From Bretschneidera sinensis (Eukaryota; Streptophyta; Magnoliopsida; Brassicales; Akaniaceae), in assembly GCA_023935145.1 (NCBI GenBank), contig CM043699.1, positions 111,395,036-111,459,035 on the forward strand: a DNA stretch of 64,000 nt, read 5' to 3'. Shown here piece after piece: positions 49,228-61,867 of the stretch. The position numbers and the translations under genes were made by a program. Numbering within the stretch: position 1 is the stretch's first letter; every line of letters begins with the position of its first letter. The notes below the pieces were generated by a model. The model saw only the letters and a program-made list of their open reading frames with translations, made no database searches and had not been told where the DNA came from.

Positions 49228-51045
49228 TGATGTAGAACGGTAACTGAAGAAGAGGAAATAGTTTCAAGGGAGAATAGACAGAGAGAGAGAGAGACAAGTA
49301 AAGATAGGAAGAGAGAAACAGAACAATAGGGTAAGAAATTGGAAGAAATTAGCAGAATAAGGAAAACCAATAGGGAGAGGGGAAGAGATGCAAAATACTG
49401 TAATTTATTCCATAATCAAAGCCTAATTGAAACCCTGATACAAGTGCTCTTATATAAGAGCCACTAAATCAAATATTAATAAATCCTTACTTTCCTAAAC
49501 CTAAATTTACTAAAAGTATTACTACTTCATTCCCAAGAATAGTAAATTACAACATATTCCACAATAAATCACAAATAATTCAAAAATCCTAAACAATAAA
49601 TCTTCTTTTTTCTTTGGCTGCATCATTCTCTCCCGTTCACAAAAAACTCGAACTCGAGATTTAAAATGATAAAAGGATCAAGAATCGTGACACAGGACGT
49701 GCAAAGTGGAGACCTAAAATTTTTTGGATGTGATGTCCTCAGTGGAAAACAAGAATGATACCCAAAAGATTTGTTGAGGAGCTTCAAACCAAATAGGTAG
49801 GGTAAATCAATGGAAGGGAGATCATGCACACATCATTCTGAGTTTGTCTCATCTTGCTCCATTGAAGTTTCTTGTTTATCCTTTGGTGTCTCAAGGTCAA
49901 TGGTCTTTGAGTCTTCATTGTCTTGTTTCTCAAGTTGGATTTGGACATGAGATACTTCATATTGATTTAATTGTTTTAGAGTGGAATTTTTGGTGTGAGA
50001 AACATCAGCAAGATTTTTCAACATTGTGCAAGCTTTTCACCTTCTTTCTTTAGCTATAGGACCTTTAGGTGCATACCTTCACATAAAGACTCAAAGCTGG
50101 GCTCATATTCTAAGCATGTGGTCCTTGATGAGTAATACTAAATTTCCAACAAACAATACCCATCGTGAATGTAACGTTGCTACAAATATGTTAACCCAAA
50201 TATCATCTTTAAGCAAGCGATATAGCACGAGCTTGAAAATCAACAGAAGTTTGAGAGAGAAAAGTTTTCTCCACAAATCCAAAGGGACAGAAAACCAAAT
50301 GTAAAACATCCTCTGTGATTGGGTATATAGCACATATGAATTCTCATTAGAAGAACTCAATTTGATTCAACTAGAACCATTCCTCTTAAAAGCAAATCAA
50401 CAAAATTGGCTTAGAAACAGATAAGAAACAGTTTGGTAACCTCGGACGAAAAAAGTCAACAGCTTTGTCAACCCTGGTCAATGAATTAGTCAATCAGGTC
50501 AACAGCTCGGTCCGGACTGGAACTTGTCTCAAGTCAATGATTCAGCATGGCTTTAAAATGGCTGAAATGCAGCTGGGAAGGTCTGTAAAGAAGGCCACAT
50601 GCACCTATAAGTACGTGTGACGTGTTCGCACTGTTTCGGCAGACCTAGGTCGCCGGATTTCACAGACCAGTAGATTGGCACTCTCGGAGTTCAGTGATGA
50701 TGCCGGCGTGGCCTGAAAGATCCGGGAAGATGGAGATTGGAAAACGGAGGCAGTAGAACTGATGGTGGAGCATGTTCAGTTTATCGACGGCGGAGACGGC
50801 TTAAAGTTCACTGGAGGACAGATAGTCAGTCTCTGATGTCACATGCTGTGGGGTGCACAATGATGACTAGTGAAATTCGACGAACCAGACTTGATCAGAT
50901 CTGTATTTTGTTTTTTCAGAGATAGATGGGTTGATGGTGAATCAATTTCTGTTCAGATACCAATTGATGTAGAACAGTAATGGAAGAAGATGAAATAGAT
51001 TAAATGGAGAAGTAGAAGAGGTAGGATAGATGATGACGGATAGAT
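49228..51045 (-). mobile_element. LTR retroelement fragment that carries a captured host-gene segment
   Basis: In minus sense the 3' LTR is 49228-49625 (starts TGATGCAGCC, ends GTTCTACATCA), preceded by a purine tract (GGGAGAGAA). The 5' LTR end recurs at 50965 (TGATGTAGAACAGTAA on the plus strand), directly beside a primer-binding-like site (TGGTATCTGAAC, 50951-50962). The 5' LTR keeps only about 80-100 bp of similarity and then breaks off. The 1.3-kb interior has no recognisable gag or pol frame but holds an RRM fragment at 50217-50328. Confidence 0.65.
50217..50328 (-). pseudogene. Captured RRM fragment of polypyrimidine-tract-binding protein
   Basis: On the minus strand the frame reads IYPITEDVLHLVFCPFGFVE and then KTFLSQTSVDFQARAIS. 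This matches the RRM of plant PTB proteins, where YPIT-E-VLHQVFSPHG(F/Y)VEKIVTF is characteristic. Downstream similarity decays and stops appear. It lies inside the LTR element at 49228-51045, so it is read as a transduced exon fragment rather than a gene. Confidence 0.65.
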
Positions 51046-51236
51046 TCACTAAACCTGTCTATGTAACCCTGTAGTCTCAAAAGAGTAGGAGTATAAGTTA
51101 TTTTTGAAAACTGTTTTTAATTTGTAAAAGTTAAAAAATATTTTTAAAAGTAATTTTTTAAAAATTGTTTTTTAAAATTTTAAACATATTTAAAAATATT
51201 TTTTTAAAATATTTTTTTTTATTATGTTGGGTAGAA

Positions 51237-52160
51237 TTGTGATGATCCAACAATTAAAGGGTTATATTAGGTATAGAATTTGTTAGTTGTTAGGCCAATA
51301 TTTAGTTTAGAAAGAGTTGAAATGTGCCAAACTCTTTTGGGCAAAAGACCAATGATTTTTTTCTTTTGTTTTTGGGTTTCCAAAAACTTATTTTTCTTAC
51401 GTTTGAAATTGTGGGTCAAGCTAATGATTTATGGGCTCAACATAATTTTGTAATTTGGGCTTCAAAAATTGAATCAACATAGTTTTGTCCACTAGGCCTG
51501 AAATGGGATGGAGGTGACTGTCGTGATACGACACTTCCTCTGTTCGTTAATTGGAGCGCCAACAATGATGCGTGGTCATAAAGTGAAGATATTGTGGTGT
51601 CGCTGCTCACCAGTGGTGCTGACTAGAGTGGCATTGCGCCATCCTTTGCGGCGACGGGATGCGATCGAGGCCCTTTTCTCATTTTTTTCAGTGTTTTTGT
51701 CGTCTGCAATCGACAAAATGATGAGTTCTGTTGGTGGAGGACTTGCGACCATATTGGGTGTTTTTCCGGGATGAAGGGCCTTGAGGTGGTTGGGCAAAAT
51801 TGGGTTGGTTCCTTGTCTCATTGAACACTGAATTTTTTTGAATTGATGATGAATTGCAATGTACTGATTTGCAGGGAGTTTTCTTTGCTTTTCTTGGCCT
51901 AAGTTTGTGCAACCACAATTCAGAGACATCAATTGATTGTGGTGAAGATGAAAATACAATTTTTTTCAATGGTATCAGAACGTGATTATCAATGTCTGTA
52001 AATCCAATAGTTCTCAAAACCCCTTTCTTAATCCCTCTCCAAATTTATGTTCACCAATATCCCTCCAATGTACAAGAAGAAGCAACAATTTATTTCAAAC
52101 ATGTACCATTGAAGGTCCAAGAAAAATAGCTGTTGTCGTGACACTGAGAACTCGAGTCCT
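51237..52160 (+). mobile_element. LTR retroelement remnant with tRNA-Met-like primer-binding site
   Basis: A TGGTATCAGAAC motif at 51970-51981 follows a CA end (51968), the arrangement of a 5' LTR and primer-binding site in + orientation. LTR start candidates are TGTGATGATCC (near 51237) or TGTTAGGCC (near 51286). No gag is recognised after the site. ORFs on both strands overlap and look incidental. Confidence 0.35.
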
Positions 52161-52371
52161 ATATATAGAGTATCAAGAGGTACAATAGGTGGTACTTCAC
52201 CAAGGACACAATCTGGATGATGATTCTCGCGGGAGAAGATTCCAGTCACAAATTGTGATCTAGTGTGGGCACATCTATGATGTTATGGTGTGGCCACCAA
52301 TAAGGATATGCCAACACTTTTATCTATCATATAAGACTTTGTTTTTGTTCTTATGCAAGCATTATTCTCCC
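52160..52371 (+). repeat. Imperfect 210-bp direct repeat, copy 1
   Basis: Shares TAGAGTATCAA, ATGATGTTATGGTGTG, CCAACACTTTTATCTATCAT and GTTCTTATG(C/T)AAGCATTAT in order with 53617-53822. The two copies flank the AT-rich element. Confidence 0.75.
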
Positions 52372-53612
52372 GTTTGATTGCGGTAATGAGCTCAAGACTG
52401 TAAGGCAATTGAGATTGTAACGTAATCAAAGTTATAATGGAAGAATCAAATTACAATGTTTGGTTAGAATCGATTATAGTATTTGAGAATAAAATATATA
52501 TAAAATTAATTATATTAATTATTATGTTATTTATATTAACGTATTATTTTATATTTACTTATTAATAATTTATTATTTTATCATATAATTATCTTATCTT
52601 ATATTATATTATTTTTTTATTAATATATTATATTTTTATTATAATAATATTATGTTATTATTCATTTTTTTTATTTTAGGATATTTAATATTTTTCATGA
52701 TATTTAATATTATTATCATTTTATTGTATATATCATAATATTGTATTATTTAACTATCTTATATTTAGTTAAGTATATTATTGTATTAATATTTATTTTA
52801 TCATTTTTCAATCTTTAGTTTATCAATATATGATTTTTATATCAATATAAATATATTATATTAGTATTATTATTTATATATTATATCTTTACTATAATAA
52901 TATTATATTATTTAACTATATTATAATAGTTAATTATATTATTTTCAAATATTTAGTATTATATTAATATTTATTTATATTCTATTTTAATTAACTATCA
53001 ATCATATATTACTATATTTTTATTATTAAATTATATTATTTATTATAATAATATTATTATATTTTATGATTTTTGTATAGTATTATATTAATATTTAATT
53101 ATGTTTTCTAATATTTATTTCTTAATAATATATTTTATATTTATTACTTATTACTAATATATTTTTATTATATATTATTTTTATGAAATTATATTATTTA
53201 CTATAATGATATTATCTTATTGTTTTATTATATTTAGTATTATGTTATATTAATATTTAATTATACTTTCTAATATTTATTAGTTTATTTGTATTTTTTA
53301 GTTTTTAACATTATATTGATATTTATTAATTATTACTAATATATTATTATTTATTTTATTTTTATAATGATATTATTTTATGATACTTAGAATAATATTA
53401 TATTAACATTTAATTATATTGTGAATCTAAAATAAATCAATGTTGTAATGTAATGATAATTACAATCATTCAAAAGTGTAATGTTCTTTAGAATATTTTA
53501 GTGTAATAGATTTTACAATGTAATACTATTATAACTATTTTAAACCAACCAAACAATATAATAATCGTTACAAAATTAATAAATATTTTATTATTCTGCA
53601 ACCAAGCGATAC
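52372..53612. mobile_element. Extremely AT-rich element, probable MITE-like insertion
   Basis: The left edge has CCCGTTTGATTGCGGTAAT. The right edge has CTGCAACCAAGCGATA, whose reverse complement (CGCTTGGTTGCAG) resembles the left edge. The interior is almost entirely A and T, with no ORF. This suggests a non-autonomous DNA transposon with short degenerate inverted ends. A target duplication was not resolved. Confidence 0.45.
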
Positions 53613-53616
53613 ATGT

Positions 53617-53822
53617 GTTTATAGAGTATCAAAAGCTATAATTGGTGGCTCTCCTCCGAGGACACAACTCTGGATTACGATTTTTGCGTGAGAAGATTTC
53701 AATCATAAGTTATGATTTAGTGTTGACATACTTATGATGTTATGGTGTGACCACCAGTAGAAATGTTCCAACACTTTTATCTATCATACAAGATTTTGTT
53801 TTGTTCTTATGTAAGCATTATG
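53617..53822 (+). repeat. Imperfect 210-bp direct repeat, copy 2
   Basis: Second copy of 52160-52371, more diverged at the start, same orientation, on the far side of the AT-rich element. Confidence 0.75.
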
Positions 53823-56369
53823 GGTTTATATGTTCACTAAACTATGATTAGTCTACAAATTGATCAATTTTTTTATTCCGATGTACATAGACATTATGAT
53901 AAAATAACATAAAGTCAATCTACTGATAATCATATAATTTAGCTTTATTAATTGCAATCTTTTTCTATAGTTACGTGTAGAAGATAGTTTTATAATTGAG
54001 GTTTATGCAGAATCTACTTATGATTCAATTTCATTACAATAAAAATCATTGTCATGAAAATTATCATTATAGTTGTTGTCTTATTATTAAAATTATTTTG
54101 CTAATCATATCACATGTCTTTGTTAATGTTGTATGATTCCGCCAATACTTCGAGCCAATGGCCAATCAACTCATCTAATTATAGGACCGCTTTATAATTT
54201 TTTTGGGTGACCTCTTAAACAAGGTATCAAGTGACCTAAACCATCCAAATAATTAAATTAGTTAAGATAGAAAAAATGTGATATTGCCATGTAATTAATT
54301 TATATTTCATGTCTCACTAAACTATCAAGTTAATTTGTTTTTGGGTTGTCCTTAGCTCATTGCTTCCAAGCCTTAAACACTCTACTGGAATCTTAAACTT
54401 CACAATCGGATAGATACATTAACCAATTCCAAATGATTTGGTCGTTACAAATCCCCATCTTGTTCGTGGATATGCATCTTTAACCAAAACCGCAAATAAA
54501 ACAAATTTAGTGTAGAGATAATAACGGGATGAGTTTAAAGTAAAGAGTGTCATCTTCATTTTTATTTCTGTTTACAAAAGTATTTTACGTCTCTGTCTCT
54601 ACTAAAGATTTTATTTTGTCCTTCATTCCCGTCCTTGACCGGGATTTCCGAATATCTCAATTTTTATATTCATTTCTGTTTATAAATTGTGACGAGAATT
54701 TTTCATTAAAAAATCAAAGATTTCCTGTTAACCTAATTATTTTATTAACAAACTCAATTACACTATATTAAAAAAATAAGTGTATGCTCCATAATAACCC
54801 TAGATATAAGATAAAACACAATATCATTGGACAAAATCAAAATACAAAATAATTGTCAAATACGAAGTACAAACACTAAATCATTTCTCCACATCATAAA
54901 TCAAATTACATGTCATCATATTAGAATTAAATTACAAAATAAATTCTACTTTAAATGTCTATTTATATAACTAAAAATAATTTGGTAGTTATTAATTTAT
55001 TTAATATATGTATATAACACATAAAATCTTAATGTACATAGGGATGGGTACGGGGACTTTTGTCTCCGTCCTCATCACAGTCAAAGATTTTTAAAAATCT
55101 TTATCCTTATTTTCATACGGATAAAATTGTCTTTATATATGTCTCTTATGGATCAAATAGTACCCAAATTTCTTTGATAGCGAAACTCTTGCCATCCCTA
55201 ATTTAGTGGTTAGAGTTTTTGGAAAAAAAAAAAAAGTATTGGAATTTAGGGTGAAAAGCCAGCCATGATTGATTCATAACCTTTTTTTTTGTGGAAAAAG
55301 ATAGCTGCATGATGCTCTCTAGTGGCCTTACATGCCTCTTCAATAGTAAAAGATAAGTTTAAACAGTATAACTTATCAGCGAGGAAAATGGGTTTAAATT
55401 TAAGGTTATAAAATTCTTAATTAATTTATTGAAGGAAGGTTGTCCTGAAAGAGAAGACACTCGAGCAAATGAGTTTCCTCTAATTAGATTACTGTTATAT
55501 AATCCCAATTAATTTACACCGTGATCATGCTACTAGTTAATACAGAGCTGCAATTATTGACCCTTATATTGTCAAGTTGTTTTCCAAATTTTAGAGTGAA
55601 TTTTATTTTTCATCCTTCAACTTTGACTCGCATCTTATTAAGATCATTAAAGTTTAAATCAACTTAATTGGGTTTTTAATATTTAGTATTGATCCAACTG
55701 GGTCCTTAAGTGTCCAGTTACAATATAGGTGTTCAAATAATTTTGTCAAACTTAAAACAGTTGAATCTTAATTTATTATGATGATTAGAAATATTGTCAA
55801 GTTCAAAGACAATATTGTCAAGTTCAAATCCAACATTGTCTCAACTAAATTTTAACTATGACAGAATGATACGATTGGATCAATATTAAACATTAAGGAC
55901 CTAATTATGACGATTTAAACCGTATGGACCTAAATAAGACGCATGCCAAAGTTGAAGGAAGAAAAATGAAATTTACTCTAATTTTTATTTCTTTCCTTTT
56001 ATCTTCTAAGTTAAATCAACCTAGGTATTATCATTTGGATTTGAGTTTATTGTAACAAGATCGATAAAGATAGCAAATAGAAATCAAAATAATCACACAT
56101 AATAAAGAAGACACGAGATTTTCATAGTTCAACTGATTAGACATGCATCTATGGGCGAGAGCAGAATGAAATTCACTATCAAAAGACGAAAGGTACAAAG
56201 TCGAATCTTTGATGGTTTTCCAAAACCCTAACAATGGTTTTATATAATAGGTTGCACAGCAAGTCAAAAAAATTTGCCGTCCAACCAGTTGCAAGTGAAC
56301 AAAATCTCAGTTTTCTTCTTTTTCGAATTGCTCAATATTTTCGAGTCGAAGGCATCTTCAAATGAATCG
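53823..56369. other. Intergenic AT-rich region
   Basis: No gene or transposon recognised. The ORFs at 54547-54771 and 56031-56294 have no family features. Confidence 0.5.
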
Positions 56370-56547
56370 TGTTAAAGGTTTAAAAGAGGAAGTGAGACAA
56401 TACAAAGAAGAGAATTGTATTGAATGGTGTGATTTACTTATAAGTGAGCTATCCTGTTTATAGGAGCCAATAAGAGAGCCAAAGATATACACAACCAATG
56501 TGGGATTAAACAAACTAAGCAATAACTATGCTATACATAATCTAACA
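56370..56547 (-). repeat. Copia 3' LTR
   Basis: 178 bp, TGTTAAAGG...ATCTAACA on the plus strand. It is adjacent to the purine tract at 56548-56556. Confidence 0.95.
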
Positions 56548-56560
56548 GCCCCCCTCAAAC

Positions 56561-58347
56561 TCAAGGTGGAATATGAGAAACCAACTTGAGTTTGAAAACA
56601 ATAGCACGAAAACGCCCTGGAGGATGTGACTTGGTAAAGATGTCTGCGAGCTGATCCTTAGATGTGACAGAATGAAGCTGTAGGGAGCTTTGAAGGAGAT
56701 GATGACGGACAAAATGACAATCAATCTCAATATATTTGGTCCGTTCATGAAACACATCATTACGAGCAATCTGAATAGCACTTCTATTGTCACAGTACAC
56801 AGGAGTGGCAGCAGAAAGTGATACACCCATATCTTGTAACAACCATCTTAACCAAAGAAGCTCAGAGGTAGTGTCAGCTAAAGCACAATATTCTGCCTTT
56901 GTACTAGATCGAGCAACAACAGTTTGTTTCTTACTACGCCAAGAGATAAGAGAGGTGTCAAGTAGGAAACAATAACCGGTGGTAGAACGACGATCTGTAG
57001 GATCATCTGCCCAATAAGAGACTGAGAGGAGAAAAAGAGCCCATGAAACAATGTCCCCTTTAGGTAACGAAGGATGCGAAGAACAGCAGCAAAATGAGTA
57101 GAGCGAGGAGCAGCCATAAACTGACTCACCTGATGGACAGCATATGAGATATCAGGTCGAGTAACAGTAAAGTAGACAAGACTGCCAACCAAATGTCGAT
57201 ATAAAGTAAAATCACGAAGAAGTTCGCCATCATGGGGTGTAAGACGAGCATTAAGCTCAGTTGGTGTGTCAACAACCTTACTCTCTGTGAGATTTGCCTG
57301 AGAAAGCATATCAGAGATATATTTGGCTTGTGTCAAATAATAACCATCAGAAGAAGATGAAATCTCAAGACCAAGAAAATAGCTGAGAGGACTAAGATCT
57401 TTCATCTCAAAATTTTGATTGAAAAACTGTTTAAGTTCCTGAATACCAATGGGATCATCCCTGGTGATAATCATGTCATCAACATATAACAGAAGAACTA
57501 TGATGCCCCGGTCTGTGCGGCGAACAAACAAGGCTGAATCATAGGAGCTGATGGAATATCCAAGGCTAGACAAAGTGTTACTAAACTTAGCAAACCATGC
57601 TCGAGGAGCCTGCTTAAGTCCATATAGAGCTCGATGAAGATGACATACCTTGTTTGTTGGATTAGATAGTCCAGGAGGTGGTTGCATATAGACTTCTTCA
57701 TTAAGATCACCATTAAGGAATGCATTTTTAACATCCATTTGAAAAAGTGACCAATGGCGAGAGGCTACAACAGCTAGTAAAGCACGCACAGAAGATAGAC
57801 GAGCAACTGGAGCAAAGGTCTCCTCATAGTCCACACCATACTCCTGAGTAAAACCCTTGGCAACAAGTCGAGCCTTGTACCTGTCAACAGTACCATCTGA
57901 ACAAGTCTTAATTTTGTAAACCCATTTACTGCCAACCACAGACTTTCCAGAAGGCAAGTCAACCAAATCCCATGTATTATTCTTGTGTAAAGCATCAAGT
58001 TCCTCTTTCATCGCAGTCTGCCAAAAAGGGTTAGTAGAAGCCTCATGATAGGAGTGGGGCTCATGTAAAGTAGCTAAAGCATGAAAGCAATGAAAATTCT
58101 GGAGATGGGATGGAAGAGATCTTACTCTAGTGGATCGGTGAAGGTCTGGAGAGGAAGTTTGAACATGATCCTCATACGTAACAGACCCTGGGGGCTCAGG
58201 CGAAACGGCGTCGAGAGTATTAGGTGAGGGAGACTCGGGCAAGACATTACTAGTGTGAGGTGAGGGAGACTCAGGCAAGACATCACTAGTATGAGTAGGA
58301 GAAATAGGAGGCTCCATAAGTGTGGTAAAAGGAGGAAAAAATGGCAT
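56561..58347 (-). pseudogene. Copia reverse transcriptase and RNase H
   Basis: The 56878-58347 ORF (489 codons) holds the Copia RT: KWVYKIKTCSDGTVDRYKAR, FQMDVKNAFLNGDL, YGLKQAPRAWF, and the catalytic LLLYVDDMI intact. The frame breaks near 57020-57030. RNase H continues in other frames (ARSSTKAEYCALAD near 56890, then CDNRSAIQIARNDVFHERTK, SKDQLADIFTK) to 56561. The frameshift means no functional product. Confidence 0.9.
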
Positions 58348-58524
58348 GCTGAATTTGCCAATTTAATGAAATAGTCTATGCTCCCAGAAAACTACATGAC
58401 GGGAGATGCAAAGACAATGAGACACAGGATCATAACACCGATAGCCTTTTTGTTCAATTTCATATCCAAGAAAGCAACACATTCGAGAATGAGGCTCAAG
58501 TTTGGTGTACTCATGAGGTTGGAG

Positions 58525-59718
58525 TTAAACAAAACAAGCAGAACCAAACACACAAAGATGGTGGTATGAAGGAACATAGCCAAACAACCGCTCGTAAGGA
58601 GTGCAATAATCAAGGATAGGGGTAGGCAGCCTATTTATCGTGTAGATAACCGTTAGAGTGGCTTTACCCCAAAATGGGGTAGGAACAGATGTGAAAATGA
58701 GGAGGGCTAGAACAGTGTCTAAAATGTGCCTAAGTTTACGTTCAGCTTGACCATTTTGTTGTGAAGTGCCAGGACATGACAAGTGAGGAACAGTGCCATA
58801 ATTTTTTAGGATGTCTTTAAAAGCATGTTGAGTATATTCTAAAGCATTATCAGAACGAAAAGCTTTGATGGGTTTTGAAAATTGGGTTTCAATCATTTTG
58901 GCAAAAGTACGATAAATATCCCATAATTCAGAACGAGATTTCATTAAAAATACCCAAGTGTAACGAGAGAAATCATCAACAAAAATTACAAAATAGCGTG
59001 AACCACTCATACTAGCAACAAAAGAAGGTCCCCAAACATCAGAATAAATTAAATCAAATGAAGTAGTAGCATGAGACTCGCAATTATTAAAAGGCAAAGC
59101 TGGCTGTTTTTCAAGTTGACACGAAATACAATCAAAAGAACTTTTAGACACTGACCCTAACAACCCTTTTGAAACTAAAAGTTGTACCCGAGATGCAGAT
59201 GCATGACTAAGACATGAATACCAAAATGTAAGGGATGGTGGTGACAAGGAGGCAGCAGCAGAGACGTTAGAAGCGGGAAGGTTGGGCAGGTGTAAGGATG
59301 AGAGTTCGAACATGCGCCCAATTCTACGCCCGATCCCAAGGGTCTGACCAGTACGAGGATCCTGCACATTCACACCAGAAAAGTCAAAGACAATTCTATA
59401 TCTAAGTTCACATATTTGCCCAACAGAAAGAAGATTATAGGATAATTCTGGCACATGAAAAACTTCAAGAATAGAAAGAGAACGACTATTGATGGTGCCT
59501 ATAGTTTTAACAGTCATAGTGGAGCCATCAGCTATGAGAATGAATGAGGAATGAGGTGAAGGTGCAGATATAGTAAATGAAGCTGGGAAAGGTGTCATAT
59601 GGTTGCAACAAGCGGAATCAAAAAGCCAAGAGGCAGAATTACTTGGCAGGACTGAGAGGACAGAGGAAGATGCATTACCAGAACGAGACTGGATGACCTG
59701 ATTAACTATTGCCTCCAA
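58525..59718 (-). pseudogene. Copia protease and integrase
   Basis: One open stretch of 397 codons. Protease active site WLFDSACCNHMT (Asp-Ser-Ala). GAG-pre-integrase zinc region with HASASRVQLLVSKG and CISCQLEKQ. Integrase core with DLIYSDVWGP, YFVIFVDDFSRYTWVF, FRSDNALEYT and GTSQQNGQAERK, supplying the D, D and E of the catalytic triad. The frame stops after CVFGSACFV, and the join to RT (58348-58524) is interrupted by stops. Confidence 0.9.
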
Positions 59719-60679
59719 GTCAGCTGCAGATAAGGTGACAGTAGATCCTGATGACCCGTCAGAGAGTGCAACTGAAAATGAAGCTGTAGTCGTAGATGGA
59801 TATGGAACAACTGTAGAGAGGGTGCTCTCAGGATGAGTAACTGCTGCAGTGGAAGCATCGGATCTTCCCTTTTGCCAACATTTATCAATAGTGTGCCCTC
59901 GATGTTTACAAAAACGACAGAAATTGTTGTCGCGAGGCTTAGGAGAAGGTCAAGGAACACCAAACCTGTCAGAATGCTTTAGCTGAAATTATGAAGAACT
60001 AGATAATAGAGCAGCTAACACTGAAGGACTGTGTTGAGAGTGCATAGTCTGTGATCTACTTTCTGCACAAATAAGTTCAAAGATAGCATTGTCCAAAGTA
60101 GAGAGAGGAGAGCGATGTAAAAGTTGCACATGAATAGGCTCAAAATCATCACGTAATGCCATAAGAAAATGGTGAAGATGATGTTGATCCCTTCGTTCAG
60201 TATACATTTTGGCATCTGTAGGATCCGTCCAAATAGGATCAAAGAGATCAATTTGATTCCATAAGAATTGCATGCGAGCAAGAAAATCATTAATACTCTT
60301 CCTCGGTTCTTGCTTCAGGCAGAAGTGCTCAAACAGGAGTTGATATTCTCGAGCGCCATCAACAGCAGAATAACGAGAAGCAAGCATATCCCAAGCACCC
60401 TTAGCTTCATCAAAGCTACCAAATAGGGCAGAAATAGATGGAATAGTAGTATTGAAACCATGTGAGAATTTGATGATGATTACTTTCCCAATCAATGGGA
60501 CGAGTGAAAAGAGCATCATTAGTTTCAGTAGCCCCTTTAACTGGCTTCTCGACAATACCAACCACGTAAGACCAAAGCTTACGACTTTTGAGGAAACTTT
60601 GCATAGATTGAGATCAAACAATATAGTTTGTACCATCCAATACAGACTGAACATGACGAAAAATATCTTTTTCTGCCAT
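59719..60679 (-). pseudogene. Copia gag (UBN2-type) with CCHC knuckle
   Basis: ATG at 60679. A TGA interrupts about 21 codons in, and the frame changes near 60460. The main gag block (59989-60450) has AKGAWDMLASRYSAVDGARE, SINDFLARMQFLWNQID and FLMALRDDFEPI. A zinc knuckle (CRFCKHRGHTIDKC) follows at about 59883-59925 after another stop. The layout is normal for a Copia gag, but it is broken at several places. Confidence 0.85.
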
Positions 60680-60817
60680 CTGGTCAAATCTGGTCTTCGG
60701 TCAACGGTCAACAGTTGAATAGTGACATCGATGGAGCAGCGGCTGAGATGATGTCGATGAAGAATGAGACTCCGACTATTATGGTGACTCGATAGATATG
60801 AATAGGATATACAAAAA

Positions 60818-60975
60818 AATTTTCTGATGTGAAAGATCCACTAATAGTAGCAATCACAGAGCATACTCAACTCTTAATATACCGACAACCTTCAAGAAGT
60901 TTTTCTGATGTGAAAGATCCACTAATAGTGGCAATCACAGAGCATACTCAACTCTTAATATATCGAGAACCACGA
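60818..60975 (-). repeat. Tandem duplication of about 80 bp in the Copia leader
   Basis: Two copies share TTTTCTGATGTGAAAGATCC, ACTAATAGT(A/G)GCAATCACAG and CATACTCAACTCTTAATATA. They lie between the primer-binding site and gag. Confidence 0.9.
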
Positions 60976-60989
60976 AGGCTCTGATACCA

Positions 60990-61167
60990 TGTTAAAGGTT
61001 TAAGAGAGGAAGTGAGATAATACAAAGAAGAGAATTGTATTGCATGGTGTGATTTACTTACAAGTGAGCTATCCTATTTATAGGAGCCAATAAGAGAGCC
61101 AAAGATATACACAACCAATGTGGGATTAAACTAACTAAGCAATAACTATGCTATACATCATCTAACA
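60990..61167 (-). repeat. Copia 5' LTR
   Basis: 178 bp. Seven differences from the 3' LTR by eye, in line with an insertion that is not brand new. The primer-binding site touches its inner edge. Confidence 0.95.
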
Positions 61168-61867
61168 AATCCGAATGCAAGATATATCAACAAGGTTGTT
61201 ATTGACTTATAAAAGAATAGTTGAGCCATTTTTCAATGACTTAAACTCTTGGGATAATGAGTCAGTCAACTATTATTTTTAAGACACTATAAGAGTAACT
61301 AGAGGTCTTATGTTTGATTCTGACCTCCCTTTTCTCAATTTTTTTTCACTAACTTTTCACCAATGTTTTTCTTAAACTTGAGCCTTTGTGTAAAGTTCAC
61401 AAATATGTCTTTGGTTTGCACCATCATCTTACGCTTTGATCTACGTGCAAAACACATTATTCCTTCATTCAGCTTACACATGAGGAGAAAAGTTTGTAGT
61501 TTGTTTATGTTAGCACATGATCTTCCAATCACTCTCTATAGTGTTCAAGCTGCATAGCCTGCACCCATATAGGTTTTACAAATGAGTTTGAATAAACCAC
61601 TTTGCCATTTCTAAGATTACTTTCCTAAAGTATAATTAATGTATGGTTGCATTGAGCAACCTGATTTTTTAATACATAATAAGCTGCTAATTCTTTATTA
61701 GTACTCTGCTTTCTTGTCAGGGCTAATTTGAAATGAAAAGGCTTGAATCATTCTTGCTTATGGAATTAGAGTTGATTTGGAGTAATAAGGTGGCAAGCAT
61801 TCCATTAAGTTAATCATGTAAAACAAATTGGGCTTAATTGGCATATTTCTTAATTTCTATCTAAGAA
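61168..61867. other. Intergenic region right of the Copia element
   Basis: No gene recognised. The ORFs at 61335-61557 on both strands overlap each other and have no family features. Confidence 0.45.

Larger units (their letters stand above)
56370..61167 (-). mobile_element. Nearly complete Copia LTR retrotransposon (4.8 kb), inactivated
   Basis: Both 178-bp LTRs (56370-56547 and 60990-61167) are present, with TG...CA ends and seven differences by eye (about 96 percent identity). Flanks AATCG and AATCC agree at four of five target-duplication positions. In minus sense the order is 5' LTR, primer-binding site TGGTATCAGAGCC (60977-60989), gag, protease, integrase, RT, RNase H, purine tract GAGGGGGGC (56548-56556), 3' LTR. 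Protease-integrase-RT order is diagnostic of Copia. Stops and frameshifts break the polyprotein at several points. Confidence 0.95.

Noticed and set aside
51508..52017. Overlapping ORFs on both strands near the primer-binding-like site
   Set aside because: No family features; best explained by LTR and leader sequence of the retroelement remnant.
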